This document shows, one piece after another, positions 52,866 through 63,730 of a DNA stretch of 64,000 bases (the first letter of the stretch is position 1; every line of letters starts with the position of its first letter). Source of the DNA: Eublepharis macularius (taxonomy: Eukaryota; Chordata; Lepidosauria; Squamata; Eublepharidae); assembly GCF_028583425.1 (NCBI RefSeq), contig NC_072790.1, positions 13,002,552 to 13,066,551 on the forward strand, written 5' to 3'. Position numbers and translations under genes: made by a program. Under the pieces are notes generated by a model that worked only from the letters and a program-made list of their open reading frames with translations, ran no database searches and was not told the DNA's origin.

Positions 52866-53539
52866 ACGGGGCTCCTGTTTAATCCATTTTTTAGAAACAC
52901 TCCAAACGTTCCCCACAAGATGGCGCCTTGCACAGTGGAAAAGAGCAAGCCTCTTGTGATTATGGCTGATGTGTTCCTTGAATTTCAGAGCAGGGTGACG
53001 AGGGGCGAAAGGTGTTTGGGCTCTGTTGCTAGTATGAGCATAACCAGAATATACCATCCTGGTAACGTTTTCAGTTATGTCTTCAGCTTGAAAAGGACCA
53101 GGGTACTGCTGAATAAGGAACAGCTTCAGGATATAAGGAGCCACCTTTCTAATCTCCCTCCCCCTCCTTTTCATATGTCATCTTTACAATGTTCTAAGCA
53201 GATTTCATGTGCCTTTCTAAAAACAATGGACGAGGTACCTTTGTGTGTTTAGTTGGAGAAAGGGTGCTGCGCTCCGAGTTTTGGACCATGGCCTACAATG
53301 TGAAGTGCTAAAATAATAATTTAAAAATTTAAGGCTTTCTGCGTCATTTGGAAAGGTCCTCTGAGGTTTGAAATTTACTTCAATAGATTGCAAAAGAGTG
53401 TGCGCCAGCCATCAAAAAGCATGGTTGCTAAATAATGAATTACACCATGAGTGGCTACGATAAAACGTCTTTTTCTTTCCTTCTTTCCTTCCTTCCTTCC
53501 CCCACTTCATCCTATGTTCAAGGCAGCTCAAAAATTAAT

Positions 53540-53795
53540 AATAATAACAACATTCAATTTATATACTGCTCTTTGGGACAACTTAATGCCGCACTCGGAG
53601 CAGTTTACAAAGTATGTTATTATTATCCTCCCGACAATCACCCTGTGAGGTGGGTGGGGCTGAGAGAGCTCTGAGAGAGCTGTGACTGACCCAAAGACAC
53701 CCAGCTGGCTTCAAGTGGAGGAGAGAAGAATCAAACCCAGCTCTCCAGATTAGAGTCCTACCGCTCTTAACCACTACACCAAACTGACTCCTTAC
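53540..53795 (-). mobile_element. tRNA-derived SINE copy
   Basis: The plus strand shows TATACTGCTCTTTGGGACAA, CCTGTGAGGTGGGTGGGGCT, CAAACCCAGCTCTCCAGATT, CTTAACCACTACACCAAACT, i.e. a full reversed copy. Confidence 0.8.
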
Positions 53796-53954
53796 ACCAA
53801 AAATAAAATCACAACAGAGCCCACTCCCTCCAAACCCATTTCAATAACTAAACGTTTTAAAAAAATAATCTGACCCCAGCTCCCAAACACTTCCCTGAAT
53901 CAGCAAATCCTTTGCACCTTCTAAAGGCCAGAAGGGACATGTGTTTCAAACCTC

Positions 53955-54605
53955 CTATAAAAGGCTATTCTGTAAGCCTGGGGCTACTACCCAAAAACCT
54001 CTTCCTCTTGTCAACTTGATGCCTCCCATAGAATTCCAAAAACGGCGCCCCTTGCTCACACTGTGCTGGATCTGGGTCATCTGTGTGAGACCGGGTCTGA
54101 GCAATCGATAGAACTGCTCGCAGAACTGAAATGGAGTCCTCAGTCCACCAATATTGTCCATGTTGGAGCCAAGGGAGACTTGCCCCCCCCCCAACCCACC
54201 ATCTCCTGAGTGAAGACATGAGAGACTGTTGAAGTGCCTGGAAGCAGCCATGGTGGGTCAGGGCGAGCAAGCTGCAGGGAGTTGGGAGTGCTAGTTGGAG
54301 TGCTGCTCTTCTGGAGGGGACTGATTGACCTACAATTGATGGGGGATAGGTCTTTGATCATGCAAAAGGCCTGCCAGCAAGCCACAACATTGCAACCAGA
54401 GGGGTCAGGGCACCCCTCGATGCCATTTCCAGCCACTGCCATGTTCTGGTCCTTATCAGAATAGAGCTGACACGTGGAATGTATTTGAACTGGACTTTTA
54501 ATACCACATTTCAGCTGCTTTATGGGAGATAACCGGATGGGCCATTTTCCTTCACATGCATAGAAACACACATCTCGTATTAACAAAATTAACCATAAAG
54601 TTAGC
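53955..54605 (-). other. Coding-like stretch of unknown origin, no gene called
   Basis: Overlapping minus frames of 98-155 codons (for example RSHTDDPDPAQCEQGAPFLE and CPDPSGCNVVACWQAFCMIK) in DNA of moderate GC. No recognisable domain or start context. Could be the 5' part of a LINE, an old LTR element or chance. Confidence 0.25.
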
Positions 54606-55145
54606 AAGAGTGCAGTAATAACATTTATTTTATTTTAACAAAATCCAAGTTCCATTGGTCTTGACACTTCTTATATTCACTGTAAAGCAAACACATCACT
54701 GGCGTCCCAACCCCATCCTCTCTGAACATTTACGCACAATAATACTTAACATTTGTGGAACTCATTCACAGAATTTCACATGCATCACCACTTCGCTGCA
54801 AACCTCCAACAACAACCCTGCGAGGCAGGTCACATTATTCCCCTATTGATTGCATGCCGAGAAAGAGGCTTTACATAAGCCTACTAGTGAATTCAGGGCA
54901 GAGACAAGATTTACACCGAGAGTCCCCTGAGTTGTAGCTCAGTATCTCACTGCAATCTACACAACAACCCTGTAAGGTAAGGCTTGCTTAAGTCTTAAGG
55001 AGAGAGTCAAACCAGGGATTTCTTGAGTTGCCCCCCTCTTAGTCGGCTGCGCTGCACCAGCATACTTATTACTTTCAAAGAAAAAAACTTATGTGAGTTC
55101 CCTTCTAATGAGATTGTCTCCAATACTGGAAGGAATGGTTAAAAT

Positions 55146-55461
55146 CAGGGCTTTTTTTCTGGGAAAAGAGGTGGTGGAACTCAGGACCGCACAATGACAT
55201 CACTTTGCGTCAGCTGGAACAAGGGGGGGAGTTTTTAAAAGTTTAAATCGCCCTTGGTGAAAATGGTCACATGGCTGGTGGCCCCGCCCCCTGATCTCCA
55301 GACAGAGGGGAGTTGAGATTGCCCTCCGCGCCGAGTGGTGCGGAGGGCAATCTCAACTCCCCTCTGTCTGGAGATCAGGGGGCGGGGCCACCGGCCATGT
55401 GACCATTTTGAAGAGGTGCCGGAACTCTGTTCCACCCCGTGCCAGCTGAAAAAAAGCCCTG
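55146..55461. mobile_element. hAT hairpin element, copy 7 (316 bp, long subfamily)
   Basis: CAGGGCTTTTTTTCTGGGAA to GCTGAAAAAAAGCCCTG, with a perfect duplication GTTAAAAT (55138-55145 and 55462-55469). It includes the subfamily segment GCACAATGACATCACTTTGC before the stem. Confidence 0.88.
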
Positions 55462-55469
55462 GTTAAAAT

Positions 55470-56700
55470 CTTACTCAAAGAAGGGTTTTTCTGTTGAAAG
55501 GCAACTGATTCTTTGTGGTAGGCAGTGGGATGGAAAAGACAGTGCTGTTTCAATATCTGCACTGAGACACAGAAGAGCAGGATTTTTAAAAAGTGGCATC
55601 GAATTTTTCCCCCCTACTGAAAAAGCTATCCCCCCCCCCCCCGAACGATATCCTGAGAGCAGTGATTAGTATTTCTTTTTTCGACCTGCATCTCACACAC
55701 AGCTGACCCTTTGGCAAGATGACCCTCCAAGGGAAACCTCTGCATCACTTGCGTCTTGGTCCTCGTTGGATGTCATCTCTCCGCAATAAGGCTGTTCTGT
55801 GGCTCCAGGGGTAGAAAGGAATTAATTCCAAGAAGGTCTCTGTCCCAGAGAGAAGGAGGCTTTGGTGTCCAAATTAGGGTTATTGCCTGAAGGAAAAAGA
55901 TTTGAGACAATTTTGAGTTGTAGTGTGGAAACTAAAAGGCAGCATTTAGCTCACTGCACAGTTCTCTCTGGGTTAGAAGCGTAATTTTCAATACCTTTCC
56001 AGCCAGGCTAGCTTCACCGCTTCCTTTCACCTGGGATCATTTATCCCAGCTGGTAACATTTCAACATCTCTTGGCAGAAACCAGATTTGAAAATGGCATT
56101 ACGGGTTTGCAATCTAATCAGATTATCTTTCCCTTCATCTAACTCACCAACTTTTATTACTGACATAAGTTTATAGTTTATTGCACTGTACAGTGCTTTC
56201 ATTTTTTCAAAACAGGAAGTCTACTTTTTTCCTTTGTTCCAACATATATTTTTGACCATGATCGTTTTAAAATTTACCAGATGGCTAATGTGTTTGTTTT
56301 GTAATGGTGAAGAGGACAGAGGAAAGTTTTCATTCACATGAAAACTAATTTAAATTTAAACGCTGCTTCATTCAGAATATTTTTTTTCTAGATCACATTT
56401 AGTCTGTAGGTGAACATGAACAGTCAGAAAAATCATTAAATATTCACTCAGAATAGATTTTGAATCGGAAGTCAATGTTTTATTGCATTGCAGGCAATTC
56501 AAATTTGAAGCATACACAGTCCACATCCTTCGTAAAAATGATTGCCTCTTTTTCTGTTATTTGTGACAAAAGCAGATGTAATTGAGCTTTAGTGGGTGGA
56601 TTAAGAATTATGTCCGGGACCAAGGCTCAGACTCCTACTCCTCCTCATCAGGCAAAGAAGATGAAGACTCGGATGAGTCTTCATCTTCAACCCAGAAGGA
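55470..56700. other. No gene recognised
   Basis: AT-rich, largely unique-looking DNA from about 55850 to 56580 without repeats I recognise, then a short Ser/Asp/Glu-type coding-like stretch at 56625-56710 (GAAGATGAAGACTCGGATGA). Nothing supports a gene. Confidence 0.35.
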
Positions 56701-56709
56701 AGCATCTTA

Positions 56710-56911
56710 GAGCCAAGCTACAAGTGACGCCTGACACAGGTTGGACACTTGTCAGATTCCCTCAAGTTTTGGTGGGAAATGTCGGCATCCTGGTCTTGCA
56801 GCTGTAATTGAGAGCCAAGCTGTAAAACCAGGACGCCTACATTTCCCATCAAAACTTGAGGGAAGCGGACAAGTGTCCAACCTGTGTCAGGCGTCACTTG
56901 TAGCTTGGCTC
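56710..56911. mobile_element. Hairpin DNA transposon, family 1 (202 bp), TTA duplication
   Basis: GAGCCAAGCTACAAGTGACG to GTCACTTGTAGCTTGGCTC, flanked by TTA at 56707-56709 and 56912-56914. It is almost identical in length to the copy at 32981. Confidence 0.85.
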
Positions 56912-56919
56912 TTAGACAC

Positions 56920-58170
56920 GTCAGGCAGGAGTCACCAAACTCTCCTGCCCTGATATCTTGTCTTCTTCCTCAGACGTAAGCTCTGAACCCCTCACCTGGA
57001 GCCCACTGCAGCCCCAAATGACCCCGCAAGTCCCACAAAGCCCAGTCTCAGCACAGCATTTCCTGCTGGGATGACCAGGCCCGGCCCCTTGAAGAACCTG
57101 TTCCGAGAGAGCTGGGCCTTGCATCTTCTCCACTTCCTTGCAAGGAGGACTGAAGAGCACAGGCTTGGTTGGAGAGCACCTGAACACTACGAGCTGTTGG
57201 CTCTCTAGCCTTGACACAGGAGGACCCCCCCCCCCCCGCCTCAAACGAGGCAAAAGAAGAAGCTGGTGTGTGCCGGCATCTGCTGCCCACACAGATGCAC
57301 CTGGGGAAAACACTGCTGCATTCCTCGTACAGCTGAACGTTGCAGACTGCAAAGGGTCTTGCGGCCACCCTGGCAATGACAGACTCTAGTGCGCCCGCTA
57401 CTACACAGCCAGTTCCGACTAAGTTTTGGGCCACCTCCAAGCAAATGTGGGGAAAGTGGCACCTGGTGTGGAAGCAGCAGCAGGCGGCGTAGAAGTGCCT
57501 GTGGGTGGCACCTGCAGGCCCTGCCCGTGTCCTGACTGCTGCTCCCCCGCCCCTCCAATGCCCCTTGTGAGGCGTTGTGTCGGTGCTGAGGAAGGCTGTG
57601 GGTGATGCATCTGCGTGTATGATGCTCCTCCTGCAGCCATTCTGGGGAAGGGGCAGAGCAAAGCCCCGCCTTCAAAATGGCAGGACTAGGCTCCCCCGCC
57701 CGCCCCTCCCCAGCCCGCTTTCAGCTGTGGTGTGATATTGCTTGTGCTGCAGCTCAGCTAGGCAGGGCAGCCCTGCCCATAAGCTGTGTCTGGAATGAGC
57801 CTGTGGAAGCTCCCCCAAGAAGAGGGAGCACCTGTTGGGCCAATGTGGACGTGGTCCTGGAGATTATTTGTGAGTAGGAGAGATTGGAGTGGATCCTACC
57901 CTATCCACAAAGCTCGAAGACTTCCCACAGCTGAAGGAGACTGCTGCCCACTCAGGTGGCTTTTCTGGTGGTGGAAGAGCCACGTAAGTTGGAGGAAGGC
58001 TCCTTGGAAGATGGTGGGATCCACCCAGTTATTTCACATTGTTCCTTTCCTGCTCTGCTGCTTCCACACCGGCTTGTTTCTTGTAGACAATTCTCCAGCT
58101 GTACTACACCCCTATTATAGTTCCATTCACTCACTGAAGTGGCAGTTCCAAGACTTGTGATGAAACAATA
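56920..58170. other. GC-rich intergenic stretch, no gene called
   Basis: Higher GC than its surroundings with a poly-C run near 57226. Frames reach 151 codons on the minus strand (for example ARPFAVCNVQLYEECSSVFP), but there is no domain, splice model or family match. A degraded LTR element or an unrecognised exon are both possible. Confidence 0.3.
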
Positions 58171-58178
58171 TCTAGAAT

Positions 58179-58438
58179 CAGGGCTTTTTTTCAGCTGGAA
58201 CGCAGTGGGACGGAGTTCCGGAACCTCTTGAAAATGGTCACATGGCTGGTGGCCCCGCCCCCTGATCTCCAGACAGAGGGGATTTTAGATTGCCCTCCGC
58301 ACCGCTCAGTGGCGTGGAGGGCAATCTCAACTCCCCTCTGTCTGGAGATCAGGGGCGGGGCCACCAGCCATGTGACCATTTTCCCCAAGGGCACCCCACT
58401 GAGTTCCACCACCTCTTTCCCCAGAAAAAAAAGCCCTG
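58179..58438. mobile_element. hAT hairpin element, copy 8 (260 bp)
   Basis: CAGGGCTTTTTTTCAGCTGG to AAAAAAAAGCCCTG, with a perfect duplication TCTAGAAT (58171-58178 and 58439-58446). The stem includes AGATTGCCCTCCGCACCGC. Confidence 0.88.
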
Positions 58439-58835
58439 TCTAGAATTCTACTGAGAGTCATGAGTGGAGTTCCACATTACCTAATTCTGTCACATCGGCA
58501 TGGGCTGTTCTAACGGCCTCATTAATTTCAGTTATTGGTTTCCAAGTCATGCTCTGCTAGACAGGACAAGTTTAAAGGCCGCATTTGCTAGTTAGTAAAG
58601 ATGTTACAGCGGAGCCCTAAAGAAGTTGTAAAATGACACTGCCTAGACATGTGCCTGCCCAGGAGTGATTAGTTAATACGGGCAGTTCCTGGGCAGACGA
58701 GTGGAACCTGCTGTAAGACAAATAAACTTCTCAGCAAATCCTTCTCTGCTAGTTAAAGTACGTGGAGTGCAAAAGAGGAAATGATGACTCTCCTCGCATA
58801 GGAGCTGATTTCTCCCCCTGCCCCCATTGTAAAAG

Positions 58836-58965
58836 TAAGTCTTGCAGCTGTAATGGAAAGCCAAGCTGAAGCTGCAAGACCAGGATGCCTACATTTCCCA
58901 TCAAAACTTGAGATAAGCTGACAAGTGTCCAACCTGTGTAAGGCGTCACGTGTAGCTTAGCTCTC
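58836..58965. mobile_element. Partial family 1 hairpin transposon
   Basis: AAGTCTTGCAGCTGTAATGG, AAAGCCAAGCTGAAGCTGC, CTACATTTCCCATCAAAACT, ending GGCGTCACGTGTAGCTTAGC. The first arm is missing. Confidence 0.65.
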
Positions 58966-59219
58966 AAGTTACACATTAAACTCGAGTTGGGTTGGAGTTT
59001 TCCCCAAGCAATCTCCCATTTGGTGTTAACATGTAAAGAGGCCCACGGAATATACAAATGGATAGCCTGCTCCTCAAGAGCAACAGAGTATGCCCATGCT
59101 GCACACCATTTAAGAGAAGGACCACTGAAATAAATGGGGTTAGACTGGAGTAACTCTGCACAGGATTGCACCTTCAGTATGCTACATCAGGCCTTCTTAT
59201 TGGGGCCACATCCATACTA

Positions 59220-60092
59220 GGAAACTCCAGTCCCTCCCTATGTTCCTCCACGGCAACTTCGCTCATCTGAACAGGGGCTCCTGCAGGTGCAGATGGGCAA
59301 AATCAACAGCCGCCCGTACACAGGCTTTCTCTGTGGTGGCCCCTACCCTGTGGAACAGCCAGCCTGAGGTCAGGAGAGCCCCCACTCTCCTAGCTTTCCG
59401 CAAACGATGCAAAACCGAATGATTCAAAAAGGCTTTTGTATCGTAGAGAGGGGGTCTCAGATGCTTCGCTAAAGAGTTACAGACCACAGACTTCACCGCT
59501 ATGTTGCCTTATGTACTATCCGTTGTTTTAAATTTGTGCTCCTATGAGTTACCTGTGCTTCATGTGGTCTAATGTCAGCCCTAGAATTGCTTATGTTCTG
59601 TATCAGCATTTCTTCATGTCTGTATTGGATTCTTGCTAATGCCATGTCTTTGTAAAGGTAACCCTAACTCTGTGCAAGCACCGAGTCATTCGTGACCCAT
59701 GGGGGGACGTCGCATCACAACATTTTCTTGGCAGACTTTTGTTAGGGGGTGGTTTGCCATTGCCTTCCCCGGTCATCTACACTTTACCCCCAGGAAACTG
59801 GGTACTCATTTTACCAACCTCAGAAGGTTGGAAGGCTGAGTCAACCTTGTGCCGACTACCTGAACCCGGCTTCCGCCAGGATCGAACTCAGGTCATGAGC
59901 TAAGCTCGGGCTGCAGCACTGCAGCTTACCACTCTGTGCCATGGGGCTGTAATGTCTTTGTAAACTTGTGTTTATCTACCCCATGGCATTGTTTATGGAA
60001 ATGTCCTTGATATTGACTGTACTAATCTCACCCTGTATAATCCGCCTTGAGTCTCAGTGAGAAAGGTGGATTATAAATGACGTAAATACATA
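59220..60092 (+). mobile_element. LINE 3' end (L2-like), interrupted by a SINE
   Basis: Encodes NRGSCRCRWAKSTAARTQAF, then SVVAPTLWNSQPEVRRAP and LLAFRKRCKTE, a cousin of the L2 C-terminal block. The 3' UTR ends AATCCGCCTTGAGTCTCAGT and a TACATACATAAATAC tail. A SINE is inserted at 59657-59951. Confidence 0.75.
59657..59951 (-). mobile_element. tRNA-derived SINE, fourth family, with 13-bp target duplication
   Basis: Flanked by the perfect direct repeat ATGTCTTTGTAAA (59644-59656 and 59952-59964). On the minus strand the head reads GCTTAGCTCATGACCTGAGT with a B-box-like GTTCGATCCTGG, then a non-tRNA body including CCAACCTTCTGAGGTTGG. It is inserted in a LINE tail whose inverted sister copy lacks it. 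Confidence 0.8.
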
Positions 60093-60097
60093 CATAA

Positions 60098-60400
60098 ATA
60101 CATTTATGTTATTTATAGTCCGCCTTTCTCACTGAGACTCAAGGCAGATTATACAGTGTAAGATTAATACAGTCAATATCAAGAACGTTTCCATAAACAA
60201 TGCCATGGGGTAAATAGATACAAGTTCATAAAGACATAGCATTAATAGGAATCCAGTACAACATAGTGGTGAGATCTATGGTTCGTAACTCATTAGCGGA
60301 TCATCTGAGACCCCGTCCCTAAAATACAGCCCTCCTATCTCAGTAAAAAGCCTTTTTAAATCATTCAGTTTTGCATCATTTGCAGAAAGCCAGGAAAGTA
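60098..60400 (-). mobile_element. Second LINE 3' end, tail-to-tail with the first
   Basis: The plus strand reads TTATAGTCCGCCTTTCTCAC, TGAGACTCAAGGCAGATTAT, CCATGGGGTAAATAGATACA, then ATCATTCAGTTTTGCATCAT. These are the reverse complement of the copy ending at 60092. The two tails are separated by a few bases. Confidence 0.8.
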
Positions 60401-60425
60401 CGTACGTACGTATGTACGTACGTAC
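60398..60425. repeat. (GTAC)n microsatellite
   Basis: About seven GTAC units with one GTAT interruption. The repeat is self-complementary. Confidence 0.85.
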
Positions 60426-60437
60426 TCACATACACAC

Positions 60438-61474
60438 TGTCAGGTTCTGCCAAGGGTGCCACCCTGTGAGACACCGGCATGCCTGACTTCAGCCTTGAAG
60501 GACCTTCAGGGAATATGCGGGGTCCCGGTCTGTGGAAGGAGGTGGGTATACCTCACCCTCACACCCTCTCAGTCCACTTGCAGATCCCTTCAACCTGAAA
60601 TTGTCCCAGCTGCCTTCCATGACAGCTGTCCCCATCCAGCTGTCGGTCTTACTCCTGCTCCTCCACTTCGTCTTCTTTCCTCCACCTCCTCTCCATTGCT
60701 CTCTCATTCTCTCTCCACTCCACCACACTCCTACACAACAACCCACCCCACCCTGTGGGTGGACTTCCCTTATATCCTTTCCCTCATTCCTGGCTCCACC
60801 TGCCAGCCACACCCCTCGTTTGCCCTCTAGCCTTGGCTGCCTCAAGCAGCTGCACCTGGGGTAGCTAGTCTGGCTGCTTTGGGCAGCTACAGCTGTGCTC
60901 TCTTGGCTGGCTGCCAAGCCTCCTCTGTCCAGAGCTTCAGGCCCCTGGGCAGCTACAGCTGTGCTCTCTTGGCTGGCTGCCAAGCCTCCTCTGCTCGGAG
61001 CTTCAGGCCCCTGGGCAGCTACAGCTGTGCTCTCTTGGCTGGCTTTCAAGCCTCCCCTGCCCAGAGCTTCCAGCAGCCTCAGCTGGTCTCTATTATTCCC
61101 TTCCTCCCTGTTTGCAGGTTGGGGCATGGCCCTGTGCTGCTTCTGCTGCCTTTTTTCCTCTGCAGGTAAGGTTGCTGTCTGGCTGGCTGATGGCTGGCTG
61201 TCCCTATCTCTTGTGCCGTCTCCCTCTGCCCTGGTCCCCTCCTGGCTGTCCTTACTCCCCCTATCAGGGCTCTTAGCCTCCCACTGGAGGGTGAGGCTTG
61301 CTGGCTTCCACCTGCCCTGTCTGACCCTCTGAGGCTTGGGTGCCTCTTTCACTGTCTCTGTTGCTGGCAGGTTCTGGACCTGGGTGTCCGTTGGGGTGGC
61401 TGGATTGCTGTCTCCTGGCCGCCTCCCGCCTTCTACTCCCAGCGAGTCCAGGGGCGGAGCCCCAGACCCTGGAC
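60438..61474. other. GC-rich unclassified block, possibly LTR-like
   Basis: Begins TGTCAGGTTCTGCC and ends AGACCCTGGACA (TG..CA with short inverted ends TGTC/GACA), between two microsatellites. A target duplication cannot be read in the repetitive flanks. The minus strand is open for 361 codons through the block and the neighbouring (CATA)n, with no domain. It contains the 66-bp minisatellite. A large solo LTR is one possibility. Confidence 0.35.
60881..61078. repeat. 66-bp minisatellite, three units
   Basis: Units start at 60881, 60947 and 61013 with GGGCAGCTACAGCTGTGCTC and continue TTGGCTGGCTGCCAAGCCTC. Because 66 is a multiple of three, both strands stay open. The minus strand reads a 22-residue repeat containing RGGLAASQESTAVAAQGPEA. 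Confidence 0.85.
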
Positions 61475-61477
61475 ACA

Positions 61478-61552
61478 TGCATACATACATACATACATAC
61501 ATACATACATACATACATACATACATACATACATACATACATACATACATAC
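61478..61552. repeat. (CATA)n microsatellite
   Basis: About 18 CATA units, uninterrupted. It produces the artefactual CMYVCMYV frames on the minus strand. Confidence 0.95.
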
Positions 61553-62046
61553 AAAGGCACTTCATCAATATCATTAAAAGAAAGCTCAGGTTGTATAGCG
61601 AATGGATTCCTCAAGGAATTCTTTGGGAAGGAGGGATCTGTTTCTTACAGAGGGGATCATGTATCCATAGAAGTTCCCATTCCAAGCCATACATTTGTAA
61701 CAAATTCCACTGACTTGCCATTTTTCAGATGACCTGCCTATCTCCATGCCTGCATCTTCAAAACCAAGTGTAAATATCTCCAGTCGTCTAGAAGTTCAAA
61801 ATCATGATCAAGATGTCCTGGATTTGTCCTACATGTACACACATATCAAATATTCCTTTTCCTCACCAGGCTCTACTACAGGCTCTGTGTGTGGGATGAA
61901 TGCGCGGGGTGCCCCGCCTGTCAGTCTCTGGATGTCTTCAGGGACGTTAGCAGACTAGTAAACCAGTGGGGGCTTATCTTCTTCAGGAACCAGCTCGGTG
62001 GGACAAAGAGGAAGGAATGAAGGAGAGCTGCAATCGGAGAAAAGCA

Positions 62047-62175
62047 TAGGGTTACCAACCTCTTGGTGGGACCTGGAATGCTCTTGGAAACACAGCTCAT
62101 CTCCAGACTACAGAGATCGTTTCCCCTGAAAGAAATGGCAACTTCAATAGAGGGTGGTTTTCCATTGGTTTTGGC
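62047..62175 (+). repeat. Interspersed repeat, GGTTACCAACCTCTTGGTGG type, copy 2
   Basis: GGTTACCAACCTCTTGGTGG, CATCTCCAGACTACAGAGAT, TGAAAGAAATGGCAACTTCA. Related to 23918 and 62427. Confidence 0.5.
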
Positions 62176-62426
62176 CCTGGACTGCTTCGATTTATCCCTT
62201 GACTTCTGCAAGCATTTTTTTTTCCTTTTCTTTCTTTTGAGACCACTTTTACCCCAATTTTTTCTGGAAGCTCATTTTGCATTGCTTTTTATCTTCTTGC
62301 TAAATGTTTCTTCTGGTTTTTCTTTGTCCTGCCCATTCCGCCTCCAACCCACGTTTTCATGATTGGATGTGCATCATCGTTGAAGCACTCCACCCTTATT
62401 ATAGAGCTCCTGAGGTGGCAGTCCTA

Positions 62427-62570
62427 CTAGGGATACCAACCTCTAGGTGGGGCCTGAGGTTCTCCCATGATCACAACTGATCTTCAGACTATGTAGATCA
62501 GTTGCCCTGGAGGAAATGACTGCCTTGGAGGGTGGGCTCTGTGGTTTACCATTAAGTCTACAAGAAACAA
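62427..62570 (+). repeat. Interspersed repeat of the same type, copy 3
   Basis: GGATACCAACCTCTAGGTGG, GATCTTCAGACTATGTAGAT, CCTGGAGGAAATGACTGCCT. It ends where the hairpin at 62572 begins. Confidence 0.5.
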
Positions 62571-62571
62571 C

Positions 62572-62731
62572 GAGCCAAGCTACACGTGACGAATTACACT
62601 TGCATGGCAAGTGAACAGACTCACGTGTATTCCTCCCTGTTGTGCAAGTGAATGGCAAGTGAACAGGGAGGAATACACGTGAGTCTGTTCACTTGCCGTG
62701 CAAGTATAATTCATCACGTGTAGCTTGGCTC
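62572..62731. mobile_element. Hairpin DNA transposon, family 2 (160 bp)
   Basis: GAGCCAAGCTACACGTGACG to ATCACGTGTAGCTTGGCTC. It has the body of family 2 (ATGGCAAGTGAACAGACTCA) but the GAGCC start of family 1, so ends and bodies can be exchanged between families. Confidence 0.8.
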
Positions 62732-62771
62732 AAAGCCCCTCCCCATGTACCCTTCCCCAAATTTCCAGTTT

Positions 62772-62806
62772 TTCTTTCTTTCTTTCTTTTCTTTCTTTCT
62801 TTCTTT
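62772..62806. repeat. (TTTC)n microsatellite
   Basis: About eight TTTC units with one break. Confidence 0.85.
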
Positions 62807-63589
62807 GTAAGAATTCTGTCCCACCACTCAATATAAAATGTTCAAAGCAATTTACAGGGATTCAAAAAAACAAAATGCATCCCAAAACCCACACCCCCAC
62901 CAATATCAATTAAGAGCCAACCATCTACAAAAGCAACTGGTATCTAAGAATCAGCTAAAAACATAAAAGCATTGAAATAGCAGATAAAAACTCAACCCTG
63001 TGCTCAAGGCAGTGACTGAGTAGGAGAAATGTTAATAGGAGTAGCCAAGATATAGTTTTCTCAACTGCTGTGATTGCAGAAGTGTCTGTAGCAATCACCA
63101 CGTTAACCTCCCCTTCTCTTGGTACACCCAAATATTTCTTCATATGGTGCAGCATTAAAAAAAAACCCTTCACTCACATGCCAATTGATACTTCAAGCCT
63201 TCTCTAATTATAGGGATTGGAAGTCCTACTTCAGCAATTGCAGTTCCCAGTCCAAGATATAGGAAATGCTTCAATCCACCAGGGAATGGCCTTCACTGTA
63301 TCTACTTGAGGTTAACTTGGTTCTTTGTGACCTGAAACAGCCCTGGGAATACGGCTGTTAAGAGAAATTCTCTTAATACCTCTTTACCCAGTTTCTCCCG
63401 GAAATGCAACAACCCTTTTCTTTTTCTCTCTTTAGGAGTTTGGAGTCAGTTTCTAACCAATTCCTTTTTGATCAAAAAGAAATTTAAAAAGTGGCGAGGA
63501 GGAAGGGGGGTTCTGCAAAATGTCAGAATTTCACTCTTTAGATGCTCAAAGGCAGGAAATATCTTCCCAAGCCTTTCTAACAGTCTTTC

Positions 63590-63730
63590 CGCAAACATTG
63601 GATAATGCACTTCCAATCCTCTTTATAGATCATTCGGAACAGATTTTTTTGTGTGCAGAACAAAAAATCCACTTCAAACAATTGATAAAGTCCATTGAAA
63701 GTGCATTATCCAACGTGTGCAGCATGAGCC
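63590..63730. mobile_element. Hairpin DNA transposon, family 4, second copy
   Basis: CAAACATTGGATAATGCACT, CCAATCCTCTTTATAGATCA, TTGATAAAGTCCATTGAAAG, TGCATTATCCAACGTGTGC. Related to 36783-36913. Confidence 0.5.

Noticed and set aside
60489-61574. 361-codon minus frame as a gene
   Set aside because: It runs through a microsatellite and a minisatellite with no domain, conserved start or splice evidence, so it is kept only as an observation.
61273-61732. Frames with repeated CMYV or HTYI
   Set aside because: Translation of the (CATA)n microsatellite.
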